Source of the DNA: Bacteroidota bacterium
GTDB taxonomy: Bacteria; Bacteroidota; Bacteroidia; Chitinophagales; Chitinophagaceae
Length of the DNA stretch: 64,000 bases
NCBI GenBank assembly: GCA_023422565.1
Contig: JAFAGR010000062.1
Coordinates: 1-64,000 of the forward strand
Direction: 5' to 3'
Below are positions 33,389 through 43,289 of the stretch, in pieces. The first letter of the stretch is position 1. Each line of letters begins with the position of its first letter. Position numbers and translations under genes: made by a program. The notes beneath the pieces are model-generated. The model did no database searches and had not been told where the DNA came from. It saw nothing but the letters and a program-made list of their open reading frames with translations.

Positions 33389-35104
33389 TCATCTCAGTAC
33401 TACTTTGTCAGTAAGAACAAGCACATCCCTCCCATTGAATATCTTCAGGGAATAAATTCCGCTTTGAAACCTGCTCACATCGATCCTGAACTTGTCAACA
33501 TTGCTGCTTCCATCCACAACGATCTTCCCCAGTGCATCATAGAGCGTATACCGTATCGGTTTTGAAACATTTCTTTTTGATTCAACATTTAAAACATGCG
33601 AGGCAGGGTTAGGATATATTCTGAAATCTACATTTCGTGAAGTGCCGTTTTGTTGCTCATCTTCAAGGGCCAGTAACGCGCCGGTATACACATACTCCAG
33701 TACAGAGCCGCGATTGGTGATACCGCCATCTGTTCCGGCAGACGGACCTGAAGTACCGCCCACGCTATCGGTCAGCAAATAAAAGGTGACACCATCATTC
33801 GCAATCACAATGTCACGGTAACGGTTAAGCGCAGTTTCCTTAAAGTACCTGATCACGGAATCACTTACCGACAAAGACCCATCCTTTGTGGCATTGAGTT
33901 TCAGGCGGTATACCGCACTCGACTTCAGTGTACTAATGAGCAGGGAATTTTCCCATCCCGGAATTTTATTAGAGAATGGATAAACCACTATACTGCTGGG
34001 TGCCAGCGTGGGATTATTCAACCAATTGCAAAAAGTTCCGCCCGGAGGAGTTGCAGGATAGAGATCAAAGATCGGATTTGTATGAGAAGCAAAAGGAAAT
34101 GTACTTTCTGAAAGCCCGAGTGTTGTTTGAGTTGAGCTGCATTCACCGGGATATGATGAACATCCCGCGTTATTGCTCCATTGATAATATTTATACCAGA
34201 CATTATCCCGCTTACCCGCCACACGCGGCCAGCCATAGTTCTTACCGCCTTCAATAATATTCACTTCATCATTTGATGCAGGGCCCTGTTCTGATGAATA
34301 AAGTTTTCCGTTTGGAACTACACGGTTACTATCATCGCGCTCAAAGGCGAGGCCTTGCGGATTTCGGTGGCCAATAGACCAAACATGTGACCGGCCGATG
34401 CCGCCAAAATCAGGGTTATCAGCCGGAATACTACCATCCAGATTTATACGGAGGATTTTTCCGTTATAGCGGATCTTATTGCCAATCGCTATCTGCGCAT
34501 ATGTAGGAATGTATTGTGATTGGATCGAGTCGCAGGTATTCCCAAACTGGTTGGCGCCGCGGTCTCCGCAGGAGTAAATCAATTTGTAGTCAGGTGCCGC
34601 CTTCGTACCGAAATTGCCTATTACAAGTTTCCCTCCGTTGTGATCATCACTTCCCGGAATTCCTCTTACAAGTGTTACTTCACCGGTAAGTGAAGGAACG
34701 GAACGGTTATAAGTGTAGCGAACGATCTTCACACGACGGTGGCCGGATGAATCGTATGTATAGGCCAGGTAAACAAAGTTGTTGCCTGCTGTAAAAAGGT
34801 CCGGATGAAGGGCGATCCCAAACATGCCATCTTGCTTTATACCACCGCCCGAAGTGGTAAATCTCACCAAAGACCTGATATTAAGAAGTTCGGTTTTCCC
34901 TCCATTACTGCGGTTCATTCTGGTAACGAAGCCACGCCGTTCAGTGATCCACAATGAATCATCGGGGCCAAGCACCATTGCAAAAGGATGCCTGAACCTC
35001 CCCGCGGCCGTGCTCGCATTTACCTGCCGTTTTGCAGAAAAAGTTTCCTGGCCCTGCGCAATTGCGGCTGCCGTCAAAAAGCCAGCAACAAAAAATAGTT
35101 TCAT
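33389..35104 (-). CDS. PQQ-type soluble sugar dehydrogenase with T9SS sorting domain
   Basis: A 571-residue secreted protein. The signal peptide ends near IAQGQ. The middle is a six-bladed glucose/sorbosone dehydrogenase propeller (GSDH): FRHPFAMVLGPDDSLWITERRG, GMFGIALHPDL, SDDHNGGKLVIG, GKILRINLDGSIPADNP and SIGHRNPQGLAF. About 80 C-terminal residues (FRIYPNPASHVLNVES to DKVVLR) form a type A T9SS sorting domain, so it is delivered to the cell surface. It likely oxidises aldoses with PQQ, but the substrate is unknown. It is transcribed toward fumC. Confidence 0.9.
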   Translation of the reverse strand: MKLFFVAGFLTAAAIAQGQETFSAKRQVNASTAAGRFRHPFAMVLGPDDSLWITERRGFVTRMNRSNGGKTELLNIRSLVRFTTSGGGIKQDGMFGIALHPDLFTAGNNFVYLAYTYDSSGHRRVKIVRYTYNRSVPSLTGEVTLVRGIPGSDDHNGGKLVIGNFGTKAAPDYKLIYSCGDRGANQFGNTCDSIQSQYIPTYAQIAIGNKIRYNGKILRINLDGSIPADNPDFGGIGRSHVWSIGHRNPQGLAFERDDSNRVVPNGKLYSSEQGPASNDEVNIIEGGKNYGWPRVAGKRDNVWYKYYQWSNNAGCSSYPGECSSTQTTLGLSESTFPFASHTNPIFDLYPATPPGGTFCNWLNNPTLAPSSIVVYPFSNKIPGWENSLLISTLKSSAVYRLKLNATKDGSLSVSDSVIRYFKETALNRYRDIVIANDGVTFYLLTDSVGGTSGPSAGTDGGITNRGSVLEYVYTGALLALEDEQQNGTSRNVDFRIYPNPASHVLNVESKRNVSKPIRYTLYDALGKIVVDGSSNVDKFRIDVSRFQSGIYSLKIFNGRDVLVLTDKVVLR

Positions 35105-35308
35105 AAAAGGGTTTATTCGGATCTCCCGGCGCTCACTTCATTCAAAAGATTGTGAAGTTTCCGCAGTTTGTAACGAAAAAGATTTCGGTGAAGTATGCAG
35201 ACCGTTCAAAAAAACTTTTACTTCCTGAAATGCAACGCAATATTATCAGAATCATAGCGTTTATTCTACAAAGCCCCCGTGGCTCCTCCGTACTACTACC
35301 TTAAAACT

Positions 35309-37573
35309 ATGCACATGAGAAAGTTGAATACTTTGTGTATTTGCTTCCTGATACTTGCGAATATTATTTCGCTCGCCGCTTTCTCTCAAACCAGGCGGGT
35401 GGATGTGGCAAAAAGTATAGTAAACATCACTGACCTGAACGGCGGGGGCACATTTAACCCCGGAGATATACTGGAAATTCGTGTAACCATTGCCGTTATG
35501 CCGCAGTCCGGCACGAGAACCATCATCGACCGTGTTTCGGTAAGCGATGTTGTTCCTGCAAATACCACCTACATAAATGGCTCAATGCGCGTTACCACCA
35601 ATGAAGGTATTACGTATAAAGGCCCATTTACTGAAGCAAATGATGCCGACGCGGGAACAAAAAGTGGAAATAATATTTTAATAAACCTGGGAAGGCATGC
35701 AACCGGAACAACAGGCGGGCGTATCCGTTCAGACTCCAGCAAGCCGAGTTTGTTCGGATCCTCAAGTATTATGATGGCCTGCTACCGCGTTCGTATCAAT
35801 CCGGCCACGCCTTACGGAACCGTTATCACGACAGGCGGAAGCATCACCTACAGGATGATCTCGCCCACACCGGTAGTAACCACAACCACAAACTTTCCTA
35901 CCTATCGAATTCTTTTATTTAATGAAGAAGATGCATGCTCCAACGGAATGTCTGTAAGCGCTGCTTCAGATTTCCAGGGAACATTCGGAAGCGGGGCAAC
36001 CCATAACCGTGCGGCTCCCCTTGCTTTCACCACTACTTACGTTAAACAGAATCACAGCACCGGCCAACCACAGGATTATAATTACTCTATTGTTAATAAT
36101 ACAAGTGGAACAGGCTCAACAAACCCCATAGTCGGGGTTCCAAATGCAAACCGTGTATTTACTTATTGGGATATAGGCGGAGATCATACCGGAGCTACGA
36201 ATCAGACGATGGGCAATCCACCGGTTGCACCCGGCACAAATGGAGGTTATATGGTTGTAGTGAATGCAAGCTATAAAACCGACACGGCCTACAGGGAAAC
36301 GCTTAACAACCTTTGTCCAAACACCTACTACCAGTTCAGTGCGTGGGTGCGAAATATTTGCCCGAGATGCAGTTGCGACAGTATGGGCCGTGGCAGCGGA
36401 ACAGCAGGATTTATTCCGGCGGCAGGAAATGATTCATCCGGCGTAAAACCAAACATCAGCTTCGAAATTGACGGGAACATTTATTATACCTCCGGTGATA
36501 TTAATTATACACGAACAACACCGTGGAGAAAATACGGATTCACCTTTCTCACGGGACCCACTCAAACAACTGCCAACTTTCTTATACGGAATAATTCTCC
36601 CGGAGGTGGCGGTAACGACTGGGCCTTAGACGATATAATTGTTTCGCATTGCGGTCCGAATTTGTCTATGAACTATGCGCCTATCGCCTTGGGCTGTAGT
36701 GCAAATCCATTTGCTGTTTATCTTTCAGACACCGTGCGGTATGCGTTCAACAACAGCTATATCCATTTCAAATGGCAGATAAGCAATGTGGGAGGAACCG
36801 TATGGACCGATATGACCGGGCCCGGAACATCGGGCGTGGGCATTCCGACAGTGGTGAATGGTCAGTATCAATATGTAACAAACCTTCCACCCTTCCTTGC
36901 CTACCCGGCTGATAGCGGAAAATATTTCAGGGTGTTTGTCGCCACAACAGCTTCAAACCTCGATAACGATTGCGCATACACTGATGGAAGCGTCCGAATG
37001 ATATCAGTGATAAATTGCGGATTGGTACTAAGCTCAAAATTTCTGAATTTCAACGGACATCTCAATGGACGTATTGCAAGATTAAACTGGAGAGCAGAAG
37101 AAGAAAATATTTCTCATTATGAAATTGAAAGCAGCTCCGATGCAGTGCACTTCACGTCCATCGGCCGGTTGGAAGCAGTAAACAGCAGTTTGGCCGGCTA
37201 TTCCTTTGAAGACCCTGAAAGCCTTTTCAACAAAAAACATTACAGGTTGAAAATGGTAGGCGAAAATAACTTATATAAATACAGTCAAATTGTTACGCTT
37301 GGAGCCCCCCTTAACTTTGATATCATTGACCTGGAAAATCCATTCGACCATGATATCAGCATGCAGGTTATTTCGCCTGCTGAAGGCTGGTTCAATTACA
37401 ACCTTTCAGATAACCAGGGCAAGACGATCCTTACCGGAAAAAAGTTCGTTCAAAAAGGCGTCAATTCTGTTGCTATCCCCGTTCATGTCGGTGTAGCGCA
37501 GGGAGTTTACTTTTTTACAGGCGTCTTCGGGCAGGAAAAAGTGAGGAAAAAACTTATCCGCTTAAAACGCTAG
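35309..37573 (+). CDS. T9SS-secreted multidomain surface protein A (DUF11-type plus CBM-like)
   Basis: A 754-residue exported protein, paralogous to the next gene. The signal peptide ends near AAFSQ. A DUF11-like domain begins RRVDVAKSIVNITDL and reaches about 180. A middle region with CSNGMSVSAASDFQ and CPNTYYQFSAWVRNICPRC has paired cysteines. NNSPGGGGNDWALDDI and an Ig-like WQISNVGGTVWTDM part follow. The last about 150 residues are a fibronectin-like segment plus a T9SS-like C-terminus ending KKLIRLKR. Substrate unknown, possibly adhesion. The ATG at 35309 or 35315 fits the signal peptide. Confidence 0.82.
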   Translation: MHMRKLNTLCICFLILANIISLAAFSQTRRVDVAKSIVNITDLNGGGTFNPGDILEIRVTIAVMPQSGTRTIIDRVSVSDVVPANTTYINGSMRVTTNEGITYKGPFTEANDADAGTKSGNNILINLGRHATGTTGGRIRSDSSKPSLFGSSSIMMACYRVRINPATPYGTVITTGGSITYRMISPTPVVTTTTNFPTYRILLFNEEDACSNGMSVSAASDFQGTFGSGATHNRAAPLAFTTTYVKQNHSTGQPQDYNYSIVNNTSGTGSTNPIVGVPNANRVFTYWDIGGDHTGATNQTMGNPPVAPGTNGGYMVVVNASYKTDTAYRETLNNLCPNTYYQFSAWVRNICPRCSCDSMGRGSGTAGFIPAAGNDSSGVKPNISFEIDGNIYYTSGDINYTRTTPWRKYGFTFLTGPTQTTANFLIRNNSPGGGGNDWALDDIIVSHCGPNLSMNYAPIALGCSANPFAVYLSDTVRYAFNNSYIHFKWQISNVGGTVWTDMTGPGTSGVGIPTVVNGQYQYVTNLPPFLAYPADSGKYFRVFVATTASNLDNDCAYTDGSVRMISVINCGLVLSSKFLNFNGHLNGRIARLNWRAEEENISHYEIESSSDAVHFTSIGRLEAVNSSLAGYSFEDPESLFNKKHYRLKMVGENNLYKYSQIVTLGAPLNFDIIDLENPFDHDISMQVISPAEGWFNYNLSDNQGKTILTGKKFVQKGVNSVAIPVHVGVAQGVYFFTGVFGQEKVRKKLIRLKR

Positions 37574-37631
37574 TAATCAATGAACTCTCAGCAACTACAG
37601 TAATAATACCTTCTTTTTTTTCGTAGAGTTG

Positions 37632-37710
37632 ACATGGAAATGTGCTGTTAAATTCCATCGAACCAAAACGATAATTCCTTAGAAAAAATGCTGTGGAAAT
37701 GTATTTCCAC
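37632..37710. promoter_or_regulatory. Inverted repeats upstream of the second surface-protein gene
   Basis: GTGGAAAT-gt-ATTTCCAC at 37693-37710 is a perfect 8-bp inverted repeat about 86 bp before the ATG at 37797. A looser pair (ATGGAA 37634-37639 / TTCCAT 37653-37658) shares the core. It could be an operator or a small hairpin. No such repeat is seen before the first paralogue. Confidence 0.4.
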
Positions 37711-37796
37711 GCAGGCCGAAATAAAGAAAACCGTCAGCCGTTATAGAAGTATCCAGGCAATTCATCAAACGCATTTTCTAACCGAAAACGTGCCCG

Positions 37797-40043
37797 ATGA
37801 AAACACTTCTACATCCGTTGATTGCCTTTGCATTTCTAATGTGCGCTTCTACCGCCGGCAATACGCAGAGCCGGGTTGATGTTGGAAAAAGTTTTGCCAA
37901 CATCAGCAGACTAAATACCGGCGGAACATTTCAACCGGGAGATACGATTGAAATTCGTGTAACCATTGCCGTGAAGCGAACCACAAGTTCCACCACCATT
38001 GACAGCGTGCAGGTATTTGACCAGGTTCCCGCGAAAACGACCTACATCCCCGGATCCATGCGTGTGGCTACCAACCAGGGCATCACTTATAAAGGACCGT
38101 TTACAGAAGCGTCTGATGGAGATGCCGGAAGAAACATCGGCGGAAACATCATGATCAACCTGGGCAGATATGCTAACGGAACGCGGGGAGGAAGGATCAG
38201 AGCCGATTCAAGCAGGCCAAGCTTCTTTGGCTCACACAGCATTATGATGGCATGCTACCGGGTACGCGTAAACGCTACGGTTCCTTATGGTGATACCATT
38301 ACGGTTGGTGGAAGTATTCGATACAAAATGGTAAGCCCCGCAGGTGGCTGGACGAACAATGTATTTTCTCCGTACAAAATTCTCCTCTTCCAGCAAAACG
38401 GTTTCTGCCCTAACGGTGCATCCGTGAGCGCTGCATCTGATTTCAACGGCACCTTTGGTTCCGGTGCCACTCAGAACCGTGCCGCAGGAATGCTGTTTGG
38501 CACCTCATACATCAAACAGAATATTTCAACCGGTCAACCCAACGATTACAACTACGCTATAGTGAACAACAGTAGTGCAAACGGATCAACGAATCCAAAT
38601 TCCACAATGCCCGAGTCGCCTGCATTAAGAAGAGTGTTTGGCTATTGGGATATTGGCGGTGACCATACGGCATCATCCAATCAATCGCAAGGAAACGCGC
38701 CGGTAGCCCCAGGTACGAGCGGAGGATACTTTGTACTCGTAAATGCAAGCTATAATACTGACGTGGCGTATAACGAGACACTGACAAACCTTTGTCCCAA
38801 TACTTATTACGAATTCAGCGCATGGTTCAGAAACCTTTGCCCACGGTGCAGTTGTGACAGCGTCGGCCGGGGTTCGGGCACGGCAGGGTTTATTCCATAT
38901 CCCGGAAATGATTCCTCCGGCGTGCGGCCAAACCTAAGTTTCGAGGTTGACGGGTTGGCATACTACACCACAGGCGATATAAAATATGACCGGGTAACTC
39001 CCTGGAAAAAATTTGGCTTCACCTTTTTAACAAAGCCCGGGCAAACAACCGCAAACTTCGCCATAAGAAATAATTCCCCCGGCGGAGGCGGTAATGACTG
39101 GGCGATAGATGATATTACGGTGGCACACTGCGGACCATCCATTACTTCAAACTACAATCCATTTGTACTGGGATGTAATTCCAACCCCTTTGAGGTGCGT
39201 TTAACCGATACCGTTAGATCGGTGTACAATAACTACGTCCACTTTAAATGGCAGAGGAGCAATATCGGCGGCACTGTTTGGACTGACATGACGGGACCGG
39301 GAACCTCAGGTACAGGCAGCCCCACGCTTGTGAACGGCATGTACCAATATATAACTTCCCTGCCGCCCTTTCTGGCACTGCCTTCAGACAGCGGAAGATA
39401 TTACCGCGTGATAGTGGCCACTACCGCGGCAAACCTTAGCAGTACGAGCTGCGCCTACAATGATGGCAGCAGTACCATGGTTCGCGTAATAGATTGCGGA
39501 TCGGTTCTTTCAACCAACCTTCTCCAGTTCAGGGCAAAAAAAATTGAAGGAACGGGAATTTTGAACTGGACAACGCGAAACGAAGATGATTCATTAAACT
39601 ACCATGTGGAGCGAAGTACTGATGGAAGCACATTCAGCCAAATCGGCCATGTACCGGCTTCAGGAAACATAACAGGCGTATACTCATTCACAGATCCTGT
39701 TGCAATTTCTTCTGCCGTCTACTATCGTTTAAAAGCCACACGAAAAGACGGCTTGTTCATTTACAGCAGAATTATATTTATTCCAGAAACACCCGTGTTC
39801 AAAGTTCAGCAGGGTGAAAACCCGTTTGGTGATATAATTTCAGCAATGGTTGAAGTGCTGGAGGATGGTGATGTTCAGATAAACATTCTCAGTGCTGATG
39901 GCCGGAGGCATCATAGCACCCGGCATACTGTGGAAAAAGGAATTAATGAAATAAAGATCGAAAACAAGGTCGCCTCCGGGATTTACATTGTGGCTATCTC
40001 TTATAGAAATGAAACAACACGAATTCGAATGAGGCGAGAATAA
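37797..40043 (+). CDS. T9SS-secreted multidomain surface protein B (tandem paralogue)
   Basis: A 748-residue paralogue of the preceding gene, with the same domain order and many identical stretches, for example IMMACYRVR, SVSAASDF.GTFGSGAT, WDIGGDHT, PRCSCDS and NNSPGGGGNDWA. The signal peptide is MKTLLHPLIAFAFLMCASTAGNTQ. The DUF11-like start SRVDVGKSFANISRLNTGGTF matches copy A. The C-terminal part is more diverged and ends in RMRRE, again a T9SS-like tail. Together the genes look like a gene duplication with domain-wise drift. Confidence 0.82.
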   Translation: MKTLLHPLIAFAFLMCASTAGNTQSRVDVGKSFANISRLNTGGTFQPGDTIEIRVTIAVKRTTSSTTIDSVQVFDQVPAKTTYIPGSMRVATNQGITYKGPFTEASDGDAGRNIGGNIMINLGRYANGTRGGRIRADSSRPSFFGSHSIMMACYRVRVNATVPYGDTITVGGSIRYKMVSPAGGWTNNVFSPYKILLFQQNGFCPNGASVSAASDFNGTFGSGATQNRAAGMLFGTSYIKQNISTGQPNDYNYAIVNNSSANGSTNPNSTMPESPALRRVFGYWDIGGDHTASSNQSQGNAPVAPGTSGGYFVLVNASYNTDVAYNETLTNLCPNTYYEFSAWFRNLCPRCSCDSVGRGSGTAGFIPYPGNDSSGVRPNLSFEVDGLAYYTTGDIKYDRVTPWKKFGFTFLTKPGQTTANFAIRNNSPGGGGNDWAIDDITVAHCGPSITSNYNPFVLGCNSNPFEVRLTDTVRSVYNNYVHFKWQRSNIGGTVWTDMTGPGTSGTGSPTLVNGMYQYITSLPPFLALPSDSGRYYRVIVATTAANLSSTSCAYNDGSSTMVRVIDCGSVLSTNLLQFRAKKIEGTGILNWTTRNEDDSLNYHVERSTDGSTFSQIGHVPASGNITGVYSFTDPVAISSAVYYRLKATRKDGLFIYSRIIFIPETPVFKVQQGENPFGDIISAMVEVLEDGDVQINILSADGRRHHSTRHTVEKGINEIKIENKVASGIYIVAISYRNETTRIRMRRE

Positions 40044-40052
40044 ATGTTAGGT

Positions 40053-40748
40053 TTAGGAAACCTGGGAAGCATCATCAACCCTTGCAGCTGTTTCAATGGT
40101 TTGATGATCTTCCTTTTTATGGTCTTTAAAAAACTTGTTTTGAAAAACCAGAATTGCGATCACGCCTCCCGTTATCGCAGCATCGGCAATGTTGAAGATC
40201 GGGCGAAAAAATTCAAAATCTTCACCTCCCCACACCGGAAACCAGCCGGGGAAAGTTCCCTGAATGAGCGGGAAATACAACATATCCACTACGTTGCCAT
40301 GAAGAAAGGAAGCGTATCCCTCAGATGAAAATTTCGCAAGCCCGTTATAACCGATATAGTCTCCAAGGGCCGGATCGTACACCATGCCCTTATCGAAGAT
40401 CAAACCATAAAAACAGGAATCGATCAGGTTGCCCACAGCTCCTGCATATACAAGACCTGCACAGATGATAAAACCCTTGTGCCGTTTCTCCCGAAGTATT
40501 TTTGCAAGGTACCACGTACCGAAAGCTACTGCGCCGAGCCGAAAAATTGTGAGGACCATCTTTCCCCATTCTCCGCCAAACTTCCATCCGTAGGCCATTC
40601 CCGGGTTTTCTACAAAATACAATTGAAACCATGCGCCAAATACAGGGGTTGAATCATTTAAATGATATGTTGTTTTGATATAGATCTTCAATGCCTGGTC
40701 AATGATCAGGATCGCCAGTATCAATATTATAAGATGAGCTTTTTTCAT
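40053..40748 (-). CDS. lspA: Lipoprotein signal peptidase (signal peptidase II)
   Basis: LspA cuts the signal peptide of prolipoproteins at the lipobox Cys. The 231-residue product starts MKKAHLIILILAILIIDQALKI (first helix, conserved DQ). Four membrane helices follow. The two catalytic aspartates are in AGAVGNLIDS and FNIADAAI. It has the about 50-residue extracytoplasmic insert before the last helix (HGNVVDMLYFP) that I recall for Bacteroidota. The ATG at 40748 is chosen because its TATCTTTG box lies between it and the upstream murF-alr gene. Confidence 0.93.
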   Translation of the reverse strand: MKKAHLIILILAILIIDQALKIYIKTTYHLNDSTPVFGAWFQLYFVENPGMAYGWKFGGEWGKMVLTIFRLGAVAFGTWYLAKILREKRHKGFIICAGLVYAGAVGNLIDSCFYGLIFDKGMVYDPALGDYIGYNGLAKFSSEGYASFLHGNVVDMLYFPLIQGTFPGWFPVWGGEDFEFFRPIFNIADAAITGGVIAILVFQNKFFKDHKKEDHQTIETAARVDDASQVS

Positions 40749-40764
40749 TTTAATTTTTGCTGTG

Positions 40765-40772
40765 CAAAGATA
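40765..40772 (-). promoter_or_regulatory. -7 box TATCTTTG of lspA
   Basis: An exact TAnnTTTG match on the minus strand, 16 nt before the lspA ATG and just after the murF-alr stop, so lspA can be transcribed separately from the upstream gene run. Confidence 0.55.
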
Positions 40773-40793
40773 ACCGGCCACGGGCACAAACAT

Positions 40794-43289
40794 TTATTCA
40801 TTAAAATACACTCTTTTCACTCTTTGAGAAACGCCGGTAAGCATTTCATAGGCAATGGTTCCGGCCCATTCTGCTAACTCTGTTAATGAAGGATGATCGC
40901 CAAATACAATTACTGAATCGCCTTCGTGCGCATCAATACCCGAGATATCGATCATCGTCATATCCATACAAACATTGCCGATCACTCTTGCGTACTTTCC
41001 ATTCACAAGCATTTGGCCTTTTCCGTTTCCGAGCGAACGCGGGTAGCCGTCTGCGTAACCGATCCGAACGGTGGCCACAGTTGTATCAACCGAAATCATA
41101 CCCGCCCTGTTATAACCTACGCTCTCCCCCGCTCTCACCGTTCTGATCTGGGAGATAGTTGTTTTAAGGGTTGCTACGTGCTGCAGTTTCTTTCGGATGC
41201 CTGCATCGTTATCTAATCCATACAGGCCGATGCCCAACCTCACCATGTTTTGCTGAAGGAAAGGATGTCGCAGAATTGCCGATGAATTTGCCAAATGCTT
41301 TATTGTACTATACCCAATAGCCTCTTGCAGTTGATTACACATTGTTGAGAATACTCCTGCCTGTTGTTGGGTAAACTCATCTAGTTCTGAATCTTCGCTT
41401 CCTGCAAGGTGAGAGAAAATACTCGCCACCTTTAATTCAATTGAGTCTTTTAAGGCCGCTGCCAGGTTGCCCATGTCTGCCGGTTCAAAACCGAGCCTAT
41501 GCATACCGGTATCCAGCTTGATATGCACAGGGTAAGATTTTATACTACGTGCTTCAAGAAAGGAAATAAAAGCATTCATGATTTTGAAAGAATACAATTC
41601 AGGTTCAAGCCCATAGTTTACCAGGTTTTCAAAACCGGCCTCTTCGGTGTTCATAACCATTACGGGTACACGAATTCCGGCTCTTCGCAATTCAACACCT
41701 TCGTCTGCATAGGCTACAGCCAGGTAATCTACTCCAGCATTCTCAAGGATATTTGCAATTTCAAAACTTCCTGTGCCGTAACTGAATGCTTTTACCATCG
41801 CCATCAATTTAACGCCGGGAGAAAGCCTGTTCATGTAAAACTTCAGGTTATGCCTGATCGCGTTAAGGTCGATTTCAAGAACGGATTCATGCGTCCGGTC
41901 TTCGAGGCGGTAGCTGATACGTTCAAATGCGTACCTTCTCGCACCTTTCAACAGAATAGTTTCATTCGCAAACGAGGCAGAAGAAAAATTCTTTAGGAAT
42001 GCTTCTGTATCTGCAAAAAACTCCGTTTGCGGGATGTTTTCGAAAGCATTACTCCATGAGGAGATAACTTCACCGATGCCGATAAGCCTGCTTATCTGCT
42101 TTCGCTGCAACAGCTCTGATACTTTTTCATAAAGATCTTTAGGATCTTGAACCTGCTGCAGAAAGTCGCTTAATATAAGCGTGCGTTTCGCATGTTGTTT
42201 TTGCTGGCCAAGATAATCGAGCGCTGTTACGAGAGAATGCATGTCAGAGCTATAACTGTCATTTATAACTGAACAGTTATTGATTCCTTGCTTTAACTCA
42301 AGGCGCATTTCCACAGGCCGGAGATGATGAAAGTTCTCCTTTATTTCATCGGGTGAGATATTGAGGCACAGTAAAACCGCACAACATGAAATTGCGTTTT
42401 CAATAGAGGCACTGTCGGTAAAAGGAATCTGAAGATCAAACTTTTCGTCTTCCGTACGGCAGGCTATCGAAGTGGCATTTTCCTTACGCGTGATCGCTTC
42501 AATCAGCAGGTTAGGCTTTCCGTGTTTTCCCCAACTGAAAGTTTTGAGTGAAGAATTAGCAGGCAACAGAAAATCTTTTACTTGTTCAGATAAAACAAAA
42601 CTGTCGGAACAAAAAACCAGCATTTCTGAATGAACAAATAGTTTAAGTTTCTCTCTTACTTTTTCTTCCACACTGCTGAAGCCTGCTGCATGCGCATCAC
42701 CTATTGAAGTAACCACGCCAATAGTAGGCTGTATTACTTTCTGCAGGGCTTCCATCTCTCCAGTCGTGGAAATCCCGGCCTCGAATATGGCGAGGTTATG
42801 CGTTTGGGAAAGTTGCCAAACACTAAGAGGGACGCCTACTTGTGAGTTGTAGCTCTTCGGGCTCTTAACAATATTAAAGGAGGTGTGCAAAAGCTGATCA
42901 AGCCATTCCTTCACGATCGTTTTTCCGTTACTGCCTGTGATGCCGATCACCGGAAGGCGGAATTTATTTCGATGTGCGATCACCAACAATTGAAGAGATT
43001 CAAGTGTATTTTCAACCTGTATAAAATTCCCTTCAGGAAAACGGGGCAGCATATCGAACGAGCTGTCCACGACAAAGCATCTGCATCCTTTCTGATAAAC
43101 ATCTTCTACAAAGCGGTTCGCATTTCTTGCCGCACTGTGAATGGTAAAGAAGACCGTAGATGAAGGTTGCACGAGCTTACGGCTGTCGGTTAGAATTACA
43201 TCAACTTCCGGATCGGAAACCTGTTGTAAGACTTTCCCGTGGGTAAATGCAACGATATCCGAAAAGGTGTATTCGGCCATTCGGGTCAA
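40794..43289 (-). CDS. Bifunctional MurF-like ligase / alanine racemase
   Basis: An 831-residue fusion. The N-terminal half (about 1-455) is MurF-like: DSRKLVQPSSTVFF, GITGSNGKTIVKE, YNSQVGVPLSVW and HAAGFSSVEEKVREKLKLF. The C-terminal half (about 460-831) is alanine racemase. It has MAMVKAFSYGTG with the PLP lysine, VGYNRAG with the catalytic Tyr, GYADGYPR and CMDMTMIDI. The racemase makes D-Ala and the ligase uses D-Ala-D-Ala. In the MurF half some usual residues differ (GKTTTKE becomes GKTIVKE, EMGAN becomes EAGIS). It overlaps the TerC start by 4 bp. Confidence 0.92.
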   Translation of the reverse strand: MTRMAEYTFSDIVAFTHGKVLQQVSDPEVDVILTDSRKLVQPSSTVFFTIHSAARNANRFVEDVYQKGCRCFVVDSSFDMLPRFPEGNFIQVENTLESLQLLVIAHRNKFRLPVIGITGSNGKTIVKEWLDQLLHTSFNIVKSPKSYNSQVGVPLSVWQLSQTHNLAIFEAGISTTGEMEALQKVIQPTIGVVTSIGDAHAAGFSSVEEKVREKLKLFVHSEMLVFCSDSFVLSEQVKDFLLPANSSLKTFSWGKHGKPNLLIEAITRKENATSIACRTEDEKFDLQIPFTDSASIENAISCCAVLLCLNISPDEIKENFHHLRPVEMRLELKQGINNCSVINDSYSSDMHSLVTALDYLGQQKQHAKRTLILSDFLQQVQDPKDLYEKVSELLQRKQISRLIGIGEVISSWSNAFENIPQTEFFADTEAFLKNFSSASFANETILLKGARRYAFERISYRLEDRTHESVLEIDLNAIRHNLKFYMNRLSPGVKLMAMVKAFSYGTGSFEIANILENAGVDYLAVAYADEGVELRRAGIRVPVMVMNTEEAGFENLVNYGLEPELYSFKIMNAFISFLEARSIKSYPVHIKLDTGMHRLGFEPADMGNLAAALKDSIELKVASIFSHLAGSEDSELDEFTQQQAGVFSTMCNQLQEAIGYSTIKHLANSSAILRHPFLQQNMVRLGIGLYGLDNDAGIRKKLQHVATLKTTISQIRTVRAGESVGYNRAGMISVDTTVATVRIGYADGYPRSLGNGKGQMLVNGKYARVIGNVCMDMTMIDISGIDAHEGDSVIVFGDHPSLTELAEWAGTIAYEMLTGVSQRVKRVYFNE

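Noticed and set aside
37688..37879. Short frame before the second surface-protein gene
   Set aside because: Overlaps the signal peptide region in another frame and has no homology.
40044..40328. Plus-strand frame of 94 codons opposite lspA
   Set aside because: Antisense to lspA; no signal or domain.
40794..43289. Pseudogene status of the MurF half of the fusion
   Set aside because: The frame is intact over 831 residues, the P-loop and Lys are kept, and such fusions are normal in Bacteroidota.
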